This document shows, piece by piece, positions 35,571-46,045 of a stretch of DNA of 64,000 nucleotides (positions are counted from its first letter, which is position 1; the number at the start of each line of letters is the position of its first letter). The notes under the pieces were generated by a model. The model was given only the letters and a program-made list of their open reading frames with translations. It made no database searches and was not told the origin of the DNA. The stretch covers positions 62,001-126,000 of the forward strand of contig JASANH010000797.1 of NCBI GenBank assembly GCA_030248295.1, written 5' to 3'. Origin of the DNA: Mesodorylaimus sp. YZB2_4 (Eukaryota; Nematoda; Enoplea; Dorylaimida; Dorylaimidae). The translations under genes were made by a program, and so were the position numbers.

Positions 35571-36620
35571 ATGGACAACCATACCATCAACTTATCTGAA
35601 TCCGACTCCATCCCGTGGCAATATTCTCAACGATGTACCATCGGCCTGTGCATTTCCCCTTTCGGCATCCTCTCCGCAACTCTTTGCATAATCTCACTTT
35701 GGCGAAAACTACTGGCAGAAAAAAGTGTCTTTTTTATTCTTACAATCACAATTTCATTTTTAGATTTGTTTTTTAATTTAACTTTTATTTACGTTCGTTG
35801 TGGTCACTTAACTTATGCACGAGCAGTTTTGAAAGGATGTGTGTTTTCGGCATCTTTAGCCTGCGATCTCTGCGCTTTGACACTCACTGCCGAGCGATAC
35901 TTGCTTTTATGTTGGCCCCAACAAATGAAAAATATCTCACCAACAACGACCCGTATAATTCGCGTTGTTGGGGCTACTTTGATCGCCCTAATCAGCACCA
36001 CACGAATGCAATATATGGTCAACGAACTTGACAGAATTTCACCATTTTCACCAAAACTGAAACAAGACTGGGAGCAAGCGCAAATAGGTTTATCTATTTT
36101 CGGTGATATGGTCTTGCCATTCGTTCTAATCCTTAGCATGGGCTTTTTTTCCGGCAAAATCATCCATGTTGTCGTGAAAAGACGGAAGCTACGTAAAAAA
36201 ATTAAACCATCGCTGCAAACTACGACAGAAGTGACAACAATTTATGTCAAGCCTCAACAAAGTGAAGAAAACGAGAAGAAGCAAGAACTTGCGGGGGGGA
36301 ATGATTTGAAGAGAGTTAACAAAAATGTGAAATCCGACGACGATGTAACTTCAGTCGTTTCGTTAGTTCTGGTCATGGATTTATTCTTTTTCCTCAATCA
36401 ATTAGGATATTGTTTTTTGGCAGTGGCCGATGTGATTTTCACTCTTTGCAACGAATGTGAAATGGGGGATACTATCTATAAAAATGCCACTTTCATTAGC
36501 GATCTGGTTGAAGTTTTGTCCAGATCGCTGAATTTTTACGTTTATATGAAGTTCAGCACAATGCTTAGAAATGAGTTTTTAGATGTTGTGGCCAAAGTCA
36601 AGCGATCTTTCTTCAAATAA
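35571..36620 (+). CDS. Rhodopsin-like (class A) G-protein-coupled receptor, probably peptide-type
   Basis: 349 residues in one exon from ATG 35571; an acceptor-like TTTAATTTCAG at 35533-35543 suggests a 5' UTR exon. Seven hydrophobic segments lie at about 23-45, 52-75, 88-112, 125-148, 172-202, 262-290 and 308-331. The N-terminus has N-glycosylation sites (N-H-T, N-L-S). Asp65 occupies the conserved TM2 position. Cys90 at the top of TM3 is the usual disulfide partner. E-R-Y at 108-110 replaces D-R-Y. TM7 reads S-L-N-F-Y-V-Y in place of N-P-x-x-Y, as in several FMRFamide/neuropeptide-like receptors. The third intracellular loop is long and lysine-rich. Ligand unknown. It should couple extracellular peptide or amine signals to G proteins at the plasma membrane. 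Confidence 0.85.
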   Translation: MDNHTINLSESDSIPWQYSQRCTIGLCISPFGILSATLCIISLWRKLLAEKSVFFILTITISFLDLFFNLTFIYVRCGHLTYARAVLKGCVFSASLACDLCALTLTAERYLLLCWPQQMKNISPTTTRIIRVVGATLIALISTTRMQYMVNELDRISPFSPKLKQDWEQAQIGLSIFGDMVLPFVLILSMGFFSGKIIHVVVKRRKLRKKIKPSLQTTTEVTTIYVKPQQSEENEKKQELAGGNDLKRVNKNVKSDDDVTSVVSLVLVMDLFFFLNQLGYCFLAVADVIFTLCNECEMGDTIYKNATFISDLVEVLSRSLNFYVYMKFSTMLRNEFLDVVAKVKRSFFK

Positions 36621-38458
36621 CTGAGCACTGAAGCGGTGAATGTTTGATAATCAACGATTTCATATTCTTGAAAAAACTTGGTGTGCGTCTGAAAAAAACA
36701 CTGATTTGTGTTTGTTTCTTCGCCGACCTGTCTGTCTTTGTTTGTGTCTGATTACTGTTTTCGGAGCGTAGAGTACTGTGTACGAATGAACTACTGTAGC
36801 ACAGACCCTGCCTCAATGAGGTTAAAGGACATTTAAGTCTGGCATCCGCCCATGAAAATGAACCTTTTGTCGAGTCGATAGCGACTGGGCTGTAATTCCT
36901 GGCGATAAATGGTATTGACTTGATGTGAGATGGTGCACTTTGATCGAATCTGTGATTGGTTTTCCAATTAGTAGCTCTGGTGACAGGCTCTCTCAGGGTC
37001 TGACTATTCCATTAGTCTACTAAGCGACATTGGGAAAGGGTCAGGGGACACAGGCGGCGAGTCACTTGAGTAACGCTGGGCTACGTTGATGTGAACGTCA
37101 AGTAAGTTTGCTGCTAGATCCTTCCCCGAGTCATAGATGACATTTCGAGCAACATGCAAGTAGTTTGTGGGTCAATCGAGCTCAAGCAGGGGGGCCGACC
37201 GACCAGAGTACCCGACTTGAAAGCACAATAGTTGCGGTTTTCCAAACCAAATGGCTGTTTCATAACTGCCATACACTTCGGTCATAGAGTAATGCGATGG
37301 GCTCATGGCCTGAGGGGGAAGGGAGGGGGGAGTCGGCCTCTCACCCGAGCACCGCAATTGCTGGCGAATGTACGACTCGCTCACCGGTATGTAATTTCTT
37401 GTGTGTCCCTGTGATGTGGCCCTTCATCCCTCAAAGCATAAGCGTTATGTGATGTACTACAACATGAACATGTGTGACCGGCGCACCCAGGCGGCGGGAG
37501 ATAGTCGAAACTGAAGTTTCTAGGCAACAAACTCCAACTGGTGGTAGGCGAGTCCCGCGACTACGTAAACCTGCCCTAGAAACATCAACCAGGGTCCCAG
37601 GTTGACTTCTTCCAGCCAGGGGAGCGTATCGATTACTCCCGACCGCCAGGGATGCTGTTTACATTTCTCCCACCGTTGTCCCACTGCCCCTCCAACTGGG
37701 AGAACCAACACTTTAGTAATGGTGCCTTATCAGCGCTGGGTGTTCGCGCTACAAGGAGCATCAAACGCTCGCCGGACCTTCTCCTGGCGGATCAGGTTTC
37801 GCCCGCGGGTCCCTGGTGCTGTAAGACCTCGTCAAACAAGTCGATACGTTGATGTTGTTTATTACGACCGCACCGCACAGGAGGAGGCATAGAGGTGAGG
37901 CTGACTAGGATACCAATTATAGGTTATCAGTACAATTCACCAAAACAAGAGAATGACAAGGGAACCCGGCAGCATGACTTGTACCCGATAAAGGCCTAGC
38001 AGGGCAAAGGTAGCATAACGCACACGACATAATTATCATGGCACTCAAACTGGATCTCATGTTCCCCCATAAAGTGCCTCAGTGGAGGCAACCCAGACCG
38101 AAGTCTGGTTGGGAGTATACCAGGGAGTCCCAGGCCTTGGCAAGCGCAAGACGCGCCTGTCCGGCATTCACCACCTGGCCTCACCCACTAGTCCATAGGG
38201 GGCTTACATCCGGGGAAGGCCCTTAAGTTCGTGACTCCAGTGTAACCGGCGCACCCAGGCAGCGGGAAATAGTCGTGACTGGATTTGTGGTCCCAGCAAC
38301 CAACAGGACCACAAATAACAATTAGTTGGCATGTGTTTCTATTTGTAAGTCTAAGCCCTATCCAAGTCTCATGTGTTTCTTATTTTTCCCGAAAGGCTTT
38401 CACCCACCCGTTTACCTCTATGCCTCTTAGCACTTTTGCTGTTTGCTCTCCAGGCAAA
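36621..38458. other. Intergenic; repeat-like GC-rich block
   Basis: A 30-bp motif ACCGGCGCACCCAGGC.GCGGGA.ATAGTCG occurs twice as direct repeats (37477-37507 and 38244-38274) bracketing about 0.75 kb. The block between them has short Pro/Arg-rich frames on both strands with no recognised domain. It may be the UTR of an unknown retroelement or a structured RNA. Confidence 0.4.
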
Positions 38459-38605
38459 GGCTAGTATAAGGCTGGCTGAAGCCTCATATTAGCCTAAGCT
38501 TAAGTTTTATACCAGACTAAGCCTAAGCCTAAGCCTAGGCAGTATCAGTCGAAGCCCAAGTCATATGCCAGCCTAAGCCTAAGCCTAATACCAGCCTAAG
38601 CTAAC
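38459..38605. repeat. Degenerate GCCTAA (TTAGGC) hexamer array
   Basis: GCCTAA or one-off variants appear about a dozen times in 150 bp, including AAGCCTAAGCCTAAGCCTA at 38519-38537 and a second pure run near 38571-38588. TTAGGC is the telomere unit of nematodes, but interstitial arrays also arise by chance slippage. Confidence 0.65.
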
Positions 38606-38917
38606 ACATATTGGGGAGCAAACAGCAAAAGTGCCTGCCTCTTCGCTCGCGTCAGAAAGCGGCTCGTGAAACGCAGAGAAACCCATGGGGGCCCAGCACT
38701 TGGCGACATCTGGCGCCTCCGGCTTGACAATGCTTGGATTCGCGAGCTTGTTGAAATCACAAAAAAGCCGGGTATTAGGCAACCTGCTGGGGCGGTACGG
38801 AGTATCGATTTTTGGTTGGGGGCCCAGATTTGTTCAGTAATAAAGCCATGTTTTAGTGTGCCTGCATGAAGCTCACGATCAGACTGAGCCATTACGGAAG
38901 ATGCCTAAACAGGCATA

Positions 38918-39066
38918 CATGCAATTCATGTCATGCCATACTTTATGTATAGCCGAGCACCATGTAGCGCACCCGAGGGCTAAGGAACTTATATGTGACA
39001 ATCATTTTTTTACCGAGGTGGGAGTCGAACACTTTCCTGAAAGTCCGCACCCAGCGCCTTACAGGC
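38918..39066 (-). mobile_element. tRNA-derived SINE, copy 5
   Basis: Same body (TTGTCACATATAAGTTCCTT, CCCTCGGGTGCGC) and box B (GTTCGACTCC) on the minus strand; the 5' head is truncated after AAGGCGCTGGG. Confidence 0.8.
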
Positions 39067-39960
39067 TACAGTGAGAAATTACATATTGTCCGTAGTATGT
39101 TGCATTTTCTTGGCCTCGCAAAATTTTTTAAATTTTTAATGACCCGGACTGATCTTTAGTGTGGCTTTTTCTTGCACTGAAGCGCTGTCACATAAAAATC
39201 GATACCTTCAAAATGTCTGATATTTGAACAAGTTTACTGGCACATGAAAACGGTCTCGTATATTCGTATCGGCGTTTCAAATTTACTTTCTCTGTGCCCT
39301 AATCGAACAATAGTCATTTGCCCCATCGAGCGGTTCGAAATCCTGATTCTGGTTTCGCGCAATAGTTTCAGTGATACCCACATGACCCCCGAAACCCTCC
39401 TCGCATTAGAAACGGAACTGATCGTGAGTAGCTGGAGTGCGAAGGCTTGGATTTTGCAAAAGGTTCCTGCAACGTTGCTTCTCTATTATCATGTATGTAA
39501 CAATCTTATCATAAAAAGTTCACGTTTAGGTCATGGTCAGGATCCGACTGGCGACTCGCTATTCGCCTTCGAAGCTCTATACCAGTTTGGCCAAGCACTG
39601 TGTTTGACTGCCACCACGACTAGCATAACTGAGGAAACTGGTCTGAGTCGCAAAGCTGGCGATGTTTACTTGGCCCCCTGCTCAAAAAGGCCCAATCAAA
39701 TATTTGTTGCAACTGTCGAAAATGGCATTGCAAAAATTCGTCTGCAAAGCAACGATACCCAATGTATTTCCCTCCATCAAAGCCTACCTGTTGCTCGACT
39801 GGGTCTTTGCGGCGGAGAAAATAGGAATAGACAGGAAATAGAAATTATTCCAGATGTGTACAACTCGTTCGATCTGTATGGGACAGGCAGTGGTTCGTAT
39901 CTCAATGTTGATCTTGGTCGTAACAAAAAGCTTCATGGAGGTGGCGACCCGACTGTCAAA

Positions 39961-40981
39961 GTAGGCTCATCAGCAGGCACGGTAGTGCCTGCTTAGACCA
40001 GCCAACCAGACGCCTAATGCTAAAGGACGATTTTCGCTGGCTAATAACTCGAGAACGGTTCGACGAAAATTTTTGATTTTTCGCATACTTTTCAGAATCG
40101 GCCGAATCTGCAATCGTGCCAATTTTTATCAAAATCCATCCGGCCGTCGTCGAGTTCCAGATTACGCGATTTCTTGTTAAGGGGGGAGAAGACGAGGAGG
40201 AGGAGGAGGAGGAGGAGGAGGAACAACATGTGCCTAGATCAACAACCAGAGGTCGTACAGTTGCAGATGTTAGTTTTTCTGAAAGCTTGCACCTTCAGAA
40301 TCTGCCTTTTAACATTCTTTTTTTAAAAGCTTCAGTTTCTGAAAAGTTATTATAGAAACATATCACTCTTTTGGGTTTTTCAGCCCGTCGCTCGTCAGGT
40401 ACTCAACAGATTTTGATAAAAATTCACATGGCAGCGGATCTGACCTATCTTGCAATGCTTGCAAAAAACCAACAGTTTTGGTTTAATCGATCTTGAGATA
40501 TAAATTATCAAAAGTAGCTGGCACTTGTGTTTCTGTTTTCTATTTTGGGGCGGAGTTTAGAAACATCGACTGAACGGGTTGAGTGCAGCGCCATTGATTG
40601 GCTAAAAGCGGGCTCTTACCACGATATCTACTTATGGTACACCCGGGAGGATTTGATCTATTTATGGTGCGAGAATGGTAAAATGCAAAACTTATGACTA
40701 CTTTCCCCTAGAAGTTTTCACATAGAGGGTCGCGAGACAATGCGGGCCCTCGCAGTAACAATTTTTTCAAAACGCATATTTGGGTTCGAAATTTCGAATT
40801 CCGCGCTAAGGAGGCGTACATAGTTCCTGTGTGTGCGTATGTGTGCGTCAGTAATCCAATTTAAATTGAAAAAAAGTAGCGTCGTGTCTGGACTTTTAGA
40901 GCAAAAGGAAGACGGAATCGGTGGGTCTAAAATTTCAAAGACTTTTTTGTACGTTGTTTCCAGTGGAGTCGGTGCGAAATA
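39961..40981. other. Left part of the insertion in M60 gene A
   Basis: It begins with an 8-bp hairpin (39973-39992, loop GGTA). A (GAG)n run at 40194-40222 would encode poly-Glu. No gene recognised before 40982. Confidence 0.5.
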
Positions 40982-43939
40982 TTGTGGCGTGGTATTTTAA
41001 AGCAAAAGGTAAGAAATTTCATTATGCCAGAACGGCAACGGAGAAAACGGGAAGGCAATAAAATTGCTTGCCAGAAATGGCGTATGAGGCATCCTGACGA
41101 GGCCGCTGCTAGTCTGGAAAAATATAAGGAGACCAACGCCAGCAAGTTGCAACGATGTCGGGAAAAATATAAGGAGGCCAATGCTAGCAAGTTGAAAAAG
41201 TCTCGTGAAAAATATAAGGAGGCCAATGCTAGCAAGTTGAAAAAGTCTCGTGAAAAATATAAGGAGGCCAATGCTAGCAAGTTGAAAAAGTCTCGTGAAA
41301 AATATAAGGAGGCCAATGCTAGCAAGTTGCAACAATCCCGTGAAAAGTATAAGGAGGCTAATGCGGCGAGCGTAAAGCACTCCAGGAAAGCATGGGAACA
41401 AAACTATCCCGAGATGGCCAAATTAAGGAAAAAGCTGTGGCAGCTAAGCAATGCCGACAAAAAAGCTCTGGCTCAAAGGCGATGGAAGATAAAAAACAAA
41501 GTCAAAGTAGCTGCTGAGAAAAATGCTTTTCGCAAAAAGTGGACGTCCAGAATCCACTTAAAATACCACTTTTGGTACAAAGGAAATTATAAAAAAAAGA
41601 GAGCATATCGGCTACGTAGATACAAAGAAAACCTCGAAAGCGAACTCAGGCTACAACAGCAACGAGATCGTATCGATTTGCTTATCGATAAAAGGTATTT
41701 ACGAAATCAAAGTATAGCAATGCTTAGGGCTGGGGTCGGTGCTGTTGAGGGTATGTTTGCGAGAACGCTCGCAAAAAATCTATGCAAGAAAGAAAGAAAA
41801 GCTGTGGCTCAGTGCCTTTATGATGCCAAATTGCTGGTTGCCACAGGTGTTAATGCTCGAAATAAATGCGCCATGCGTTTAAAAAAGGCCATTCTAGCGT
41901 TGCAAAAAGAATCTGAAAAATTATTGAAAAGGGCCGAAACGGCAGGGAACGAGGTAACGCTTGAAGATGTGTGCGGAAATGCATTGCACTGCAAGGGTCG
42001 AGAGCCTTATTTTTACGATGCTGCATACAAAGTTTGTGACAATGTGACAATATATTGCAAGGGACCTAATGAAAAATACGACGAAGCATCATGGCCATGC
42101 AATCATCTGGGTACTTGCGTTCTGCCGAATAATCCACTGATTCGTTTGTTGCAAATATGCAAACGCATTGTCGAAGAGGAAAATTTCAGGAGCTACATGG
42201 CCTCGGGAATTGATAAATGCAAGCACATGAGGCATCCCAATATCGCGGATACGATCGGATCTGAAGTTAACATGGCAGAGAGCACAGTGCCTATCATGGG
42301 CAAACTTGGTCATTCGATATCATGCTTGCCCAATAACTGCGACAGTGATGTGCTGTTCCTGCGTCAAATGTCAGTACATTATCCGTCCATACGCACGTTG
42401 CTAAATGCTATTTATGAAGTCCAAAAGCTGGACAAGGCATTGCACGAAATCGATACTGCGCTGGTAAAAGGTGATGTTGAAAACTTGGAAAAAATTGCGT
42501 TTTCTCTGGTCTGGCTCGGGAGCCGACATTTCGCCCCAGGCAGTGACAGTAGACGAAATGGAGGAAAGCACAGAAATAAAACTTAAGTCGCTTCGTTATG
42601 CTATTGAATTTTTAAAAGACATTCACCAAAAGCCAATCTGTGTTTGTGCCTCTTGTCGAATCATGCATTATAAGACCCAAGTGCGCAATGTGAGCTTCGT
42701 TTCAGACGACAAAACGGGTACAGTGAAAGTGTATACTGGTACTAGCCCAAAGAAAGAGGGCTCAGAAAAACAAAGCAATGATTTGTGGCTGCAATTGTAC
42801 GGAATTCTAAAAGCAGAAAACAGAGAAACTGACAAGGCCTACGTGTGCCATCGCTGCTTCTCTGGCTTGACTGGAGGCAGGAAACACTCGCCAGTGTCGG
42901 TATTCAATAAGTTGGAAGTAGCAGAGACGCCTGCCGAGCTGGCAGACCTGAACGATTTCGAAAAGCACTTCATACAAAAGGCAAAATGCTTTCAGGTCAT
43001 TTATCGTCTGGGCACTGTTCAGTCCAAGTTACCAGCATGGTGCAGAGTGAAAGGACGCAAAGGCCAGGTTGTGCACTATCCGCTTCCCATCGAAGAGACT
43101 CTCCGCACACTGCCTGATCCGACAAGCATGCCTGATCCCAATTTATTCATCGTGGTCTATGGTGTGCCTACTAAAAATAAAATGGTATGGAAAGCATTGG
43201 TTGATGTCGCGAAAATCAAAACGGCCATCGAAAAGTTAAAGCAGATCAATCCAGAGTATTAAAACCTGGATGACAGATGGGAACCACTCAATGGCCTGGA
43301 AATGACGGATGGAGAGTGCGACGAGGAGGTGGTCCAAGAATGCGAAGGCTTTGCTAGGCAACCCATGGTGCGAAAGATTGGGAAGGAAGAGGAAACCAGA
43401 ATTATGGAGTCGTATACTGTGCACCCACTTTACAAAAAGCGCCAAGAGGGCACTGGATTGGAGCTGTATCAGATGGAAAGGGTATTACACCATATTTGTC
43501 TGTGCTGCCTTGGGACAATTATAGTATCGAGGAGATGATGGGATTCAGAGCCGAAAAAGAGAAAGTATGCCCAAATTGCTCACGCAAAGGAATGGTGGAA
43601 AAGGCAATCGAAATTGTGTCGATTCCTGACCAATTCTTACTGTGGATTTTTCGATACGAAAGCGGGACAGCCAACTTGGCTCGAGTAAAGGAGTTCAATG
43701 CGGACCTAATAATATTATCTGGGAAGACGTATCGAGCTGTCGCCGCAATCGAACACATCGGCTTTGACCCGACTTCTGGTCACTATCGTGCTTATGCACG
43801 ACGTGGCAACTCATGGTGGCTGTGCAATGACAGCCGGGTCAGTGAAGACACAATACCAGACGGTCTGAAAACGATAAGTTTCTTGATGTTGGAGAGGATA
43901 AAACCACCTCGTCCTGCTGTCTCTATCAGCATCTTGTAA
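40982..43939 (+). pseudogene. Degraded transposon protein: repeat-rich N-terminus, DUF6570-like and USP-like parts
   Basis: Three blocks in order. 40982-42586: a basic protein with six near-identical 15-residue repeats (K-Y-K-E-A-N-A-S-K-L-K-K-S-R-E), then a Cys/His region. About 42500-43480: a C-x2-C ... C-x2-C pair followed by F-I-Q-K-A-K-C-F-Q-V and K-G-R-K-G-Q-V-V-H-Y-P-L-P, which resembles the DUF6570 region found next to Helitron-type helicases. About 43480-43939: a ubiquitin-specific-protease-like end (G-H-Y-R-A-Y-A-R ... W-W-L-C-N-D-S). Two frame changes (near 42530 and 43480) and one in-frame stop (43260) mark it as dead. No Rep/helicase follows. Names rest on recall of family motifs, not on a search. 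Confidence 0.55.
41117..41370 (+). repeat. 45-bp coding tandem repeat, six units
   Basis: The unit encodes K-Y-K-E-A-N-A-S-K-L-K-K-S-R-E; the central units differ by 0-3 bases, the outer ones more. This is recent slippage or unequal exchange within a coiled-coil-like region. Confidence 0.85.
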
Positions 43940-44971
43940 TGTGGGGCGTGTCGTACAGTACGGTATATTCGAGCGAACAGCATGTACAAAGTGTAAAAGA
44001 GGCTGGAAATATAGCTGAATAATATAAAAATCTGAAACACTAAAAAACCTCGTGACAATTATTCGCTATAAGCATGTTATTGAAGTCCTAGATGTACAGA
44101 ATGAAAGTGCCAGTAACATATGTACTGTATAAATGTGTTCTTCTATGCTGTAAATATAGATAAGATGTAAAAAAAGGAAAACAGTCTGCATATTGCCCAC
44201 TGCAAACGAATGCTGGCCAGCAAACATCAAAATCGTTTCTCACCATTATCTGGCCAGCATAGTGAGGTAACTCCTGTACCTCCCCGTCCTGTTTGCAGTA
44301 ATTTCCTAAAAAAAAGGACGGGTGCTCAGCAATGACTACCACCTCCACGTGGTGCTGGGCGGGCAACAGAAGTCAATGACTTTTGGCTGAGAGTAGTCAC
44401 CTTTACAGTAGATCAAGGGATCGTCGACTATGCACAACAAGGTAAGCTTGTTTGAATCTTTGCAGTGCCTTTTGTACAAGACCACCATTTCAGCTCGAGG
44501 TGATCACTCGCGATCGAGTCAAATCACATTGGTTTTGAGATATGAATGCACTATTGGTACGAAGAAACTTTCTCGGTGACTCGAGAATCAGTGAATCGTG
44601 AAGGGAATAGCATAGGCAATTATGAATAGCTTTTTTGAATGTACATATAAATATATATCCGCTGATTATAAACCCGCTGTCACAGAAAAAATTTCTTCAA
44701 TAATACAGTCTGCAAATGAATAAGAGTAGGTACTATGTACAACTACAAACGTGCCTGTAAAGTTCTATCTGCGTACGATGGATTTTCCTTGGAAGTGCAT
44801 AGGCGAAAAACAGTGTTATCATATCCAAAAAAGGTCTGTTATCACAGACGCTAAAAAGCTTAGCCCAGCCACTATTGTACGCATACACGCTGACCAGGGA
44901 TGGCTTAGGAGTTGGCTGGTCTATCTCGGCAGCGCACAGGAAAGAACAAATGGAATAAACTAAAAAGTAAG

Positions 44972-45048
44972 GTTGCTGGCAGGATTCGAACCACCGACAT
45001 CTCGTTTCATGCTCGTAAGCATTACCTACTGGGCCACTCTAGCCCGCC
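44972..45048 (-). repeat. tRNA-like sequence inside the inverted-repeat unit
   Basis: On the minus strand there is a box-A-like TAGAGTGGCCCAGTAGG and a perfect box B (GGTTCGAATCC). The acceptor stem does not pair well, so this is a tRNA-derived relic rather than a working tRNA. Confidence 0.5.
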
Positions 45049-45392
45049 TGAGTTGTGATTGCTTGAGCTACCGAGTAAACGCATGAAACGTGAATGACCG
45101 CCAAATGCTGGCGCACGCTACACGGCGAGGTTATGCGTTTTAGTGAGTAAGAACTTGATTTCTAGACTGTCAAGAAAAACTCTGCAAAAACTTTTATATG
45201 CATCCTATGGCCAGTAACTTGTATAATCTTTCCCGCCTATGCGCAAATTTTCTGCTTGCCTTTACCCACACTTTTTAAGAAGAAACTCTCTTGCAAAATA
45301 AACCAAAACCAGGCGCCTTGCGCACGCGCGCCCGTTACTTTGCGGTCGCAAACACTAATTTCGTTGCAGTCACGAAGGGGCGGAGCAAGGGG

Positions 45393-45400
45393 TATAAAAG
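45393..45400 (+). promoter_or_regulatory. TATA box of the RGG-repeat gene
   Basis: TATAAAAG lies 76-83 bp before ATG 45476. An out-of-frame ATG at 45417 lies only 17 bp downstream of it, probably upstream of the transcription start, which favours 45476 as the real start. Confidence 0.65.
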
Positions 45401-45475
45401 GGCGAAAATAAGCAATATGAAGCAATTTCTACTAGTCTTTTTACTCGTCAAGTTTTCTCTTTGGTTATTGAAGAA

Positions 45476-46045
45476 ATGGCTTTAAATTTTCCTTATGCTT
45501 TTCCCGTTGCTCCTCAAACGTATGCCGCGCCCCAGCTAGCGATTCAGCATCATCAACAGCCGCAACAACTCCAGCCCATGGTCTTCGTCGTGCCATTTCC
45601 GAGTGGTGTCATTGACAATGGACGCGGTGGATTTGCTGGTGGCCAAAATGGACTCAGTGGCGATGGTGGATTCGGTGGCGGTCGAGGCGGGTTTGGTGGC
45701 GGTCGAGGCGGGTTTGGTGGCGGTCGAGGTGGGTTCCGTGGCGGTCGCGGTGGGTTCCGTGGCGGTCGAGGTGGGTTCGGACGTGGTCGTGGTGGGTTCG
45801 GACGTGGTCGTGGTGGGTTCGGACGTGGTCGTGGTGGGTTCGGACGTGGTCGTGGTGGGTTCGGACGTGGTCGTGGTGGGTTCGGACGTGGTCGTGGTGG
45901 GTTCGGACGTGGTCGTGGGCGTGGGCGTGGTCGTCGTGGTGGACAGCAAGCCTCTGTCCAGCAACAAGCGCCGGCCCAGCAACAACAGCAACAAGCGCCA
46001 GCCCAGCAACAACAGCAACAAGCGCCAGCCCAGCAACAACAGTGA
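45476..46045 (+). CDS. Gly-Arg (RGG) repeat protein with Gln-rich ends
   Basis: 189 residues from ATG 45476. Residues 1-45 are Pro/Gln/Ala-rich. They are followed by G-G-F-G-G-G-R and G-G-F-R-G-G-R heptads, then seven copies of G-G-F-G-R-G-R (21-bp repeats, 45770-45915), a GRGRGR run, and three A-P-A-Q(4-6) repeats at the end. RGG/FG repeats bind RNA and phase-separate in nuclear proteins, but Gly-rich repeats also occur in secreted glues and cuticle. No signal peptide follows from this start (a hydrophobic 22-codon frame at 45417 is out of frame). I cannot decide between an RNA-binding and a structural role. Located inside the inverted-repeat unit. Confidence 0.65.
   Translation: MALNFPYAFPVAPQTYAAPQLAIQHHQQPQQLQPMVFVVPFPSGVIDNGRGGFAGGQNGLSGDGGFGGGRGGFGGGRGGFGGGRGGFRGGRGGFRGGRGGFGRGRGGFGRGRGGFGRGRGGFGRGRGGFGRGRGGFGRGRGGFGRGRGRGRGRRGGQQASVQQQAPAQQQQQQAPAQQQQQQAPAQQQQ

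Noticed and set aside
39244-39529. Upstream extension of M60 gene A with its own Met as signal peptide exon
   Set aside because: It reads through the splice acceptor shared with copy C and resembles neither signal exon; the open frame is by chance.
39973-39992. Helitron 3' terminal hairpin at the left edge of the insertion
   Set aside because: A hairpin is near the boundary, but the CTRR end is imperfect and orientation conflicts with the plus-strand protein; left as a note.
40927-41401. Minus-strand frames with repeated hydrophobic segments opposite the 45-bp repeat
   Set aside because: Antisense of the coding tandem repeat; no independent start or domain.
42500-42545. 31-bp intron joining two frames of the transposon gene
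   Set aside because: GT and CAG are present, but 31 bp is below workable intron size; a frameshift is more likely.
44972-45048. Functional tRNA gene
   Set aside because: Box B is perfect, but the acceptor stem and anticodon arm do not fold properly; treated as a relic.
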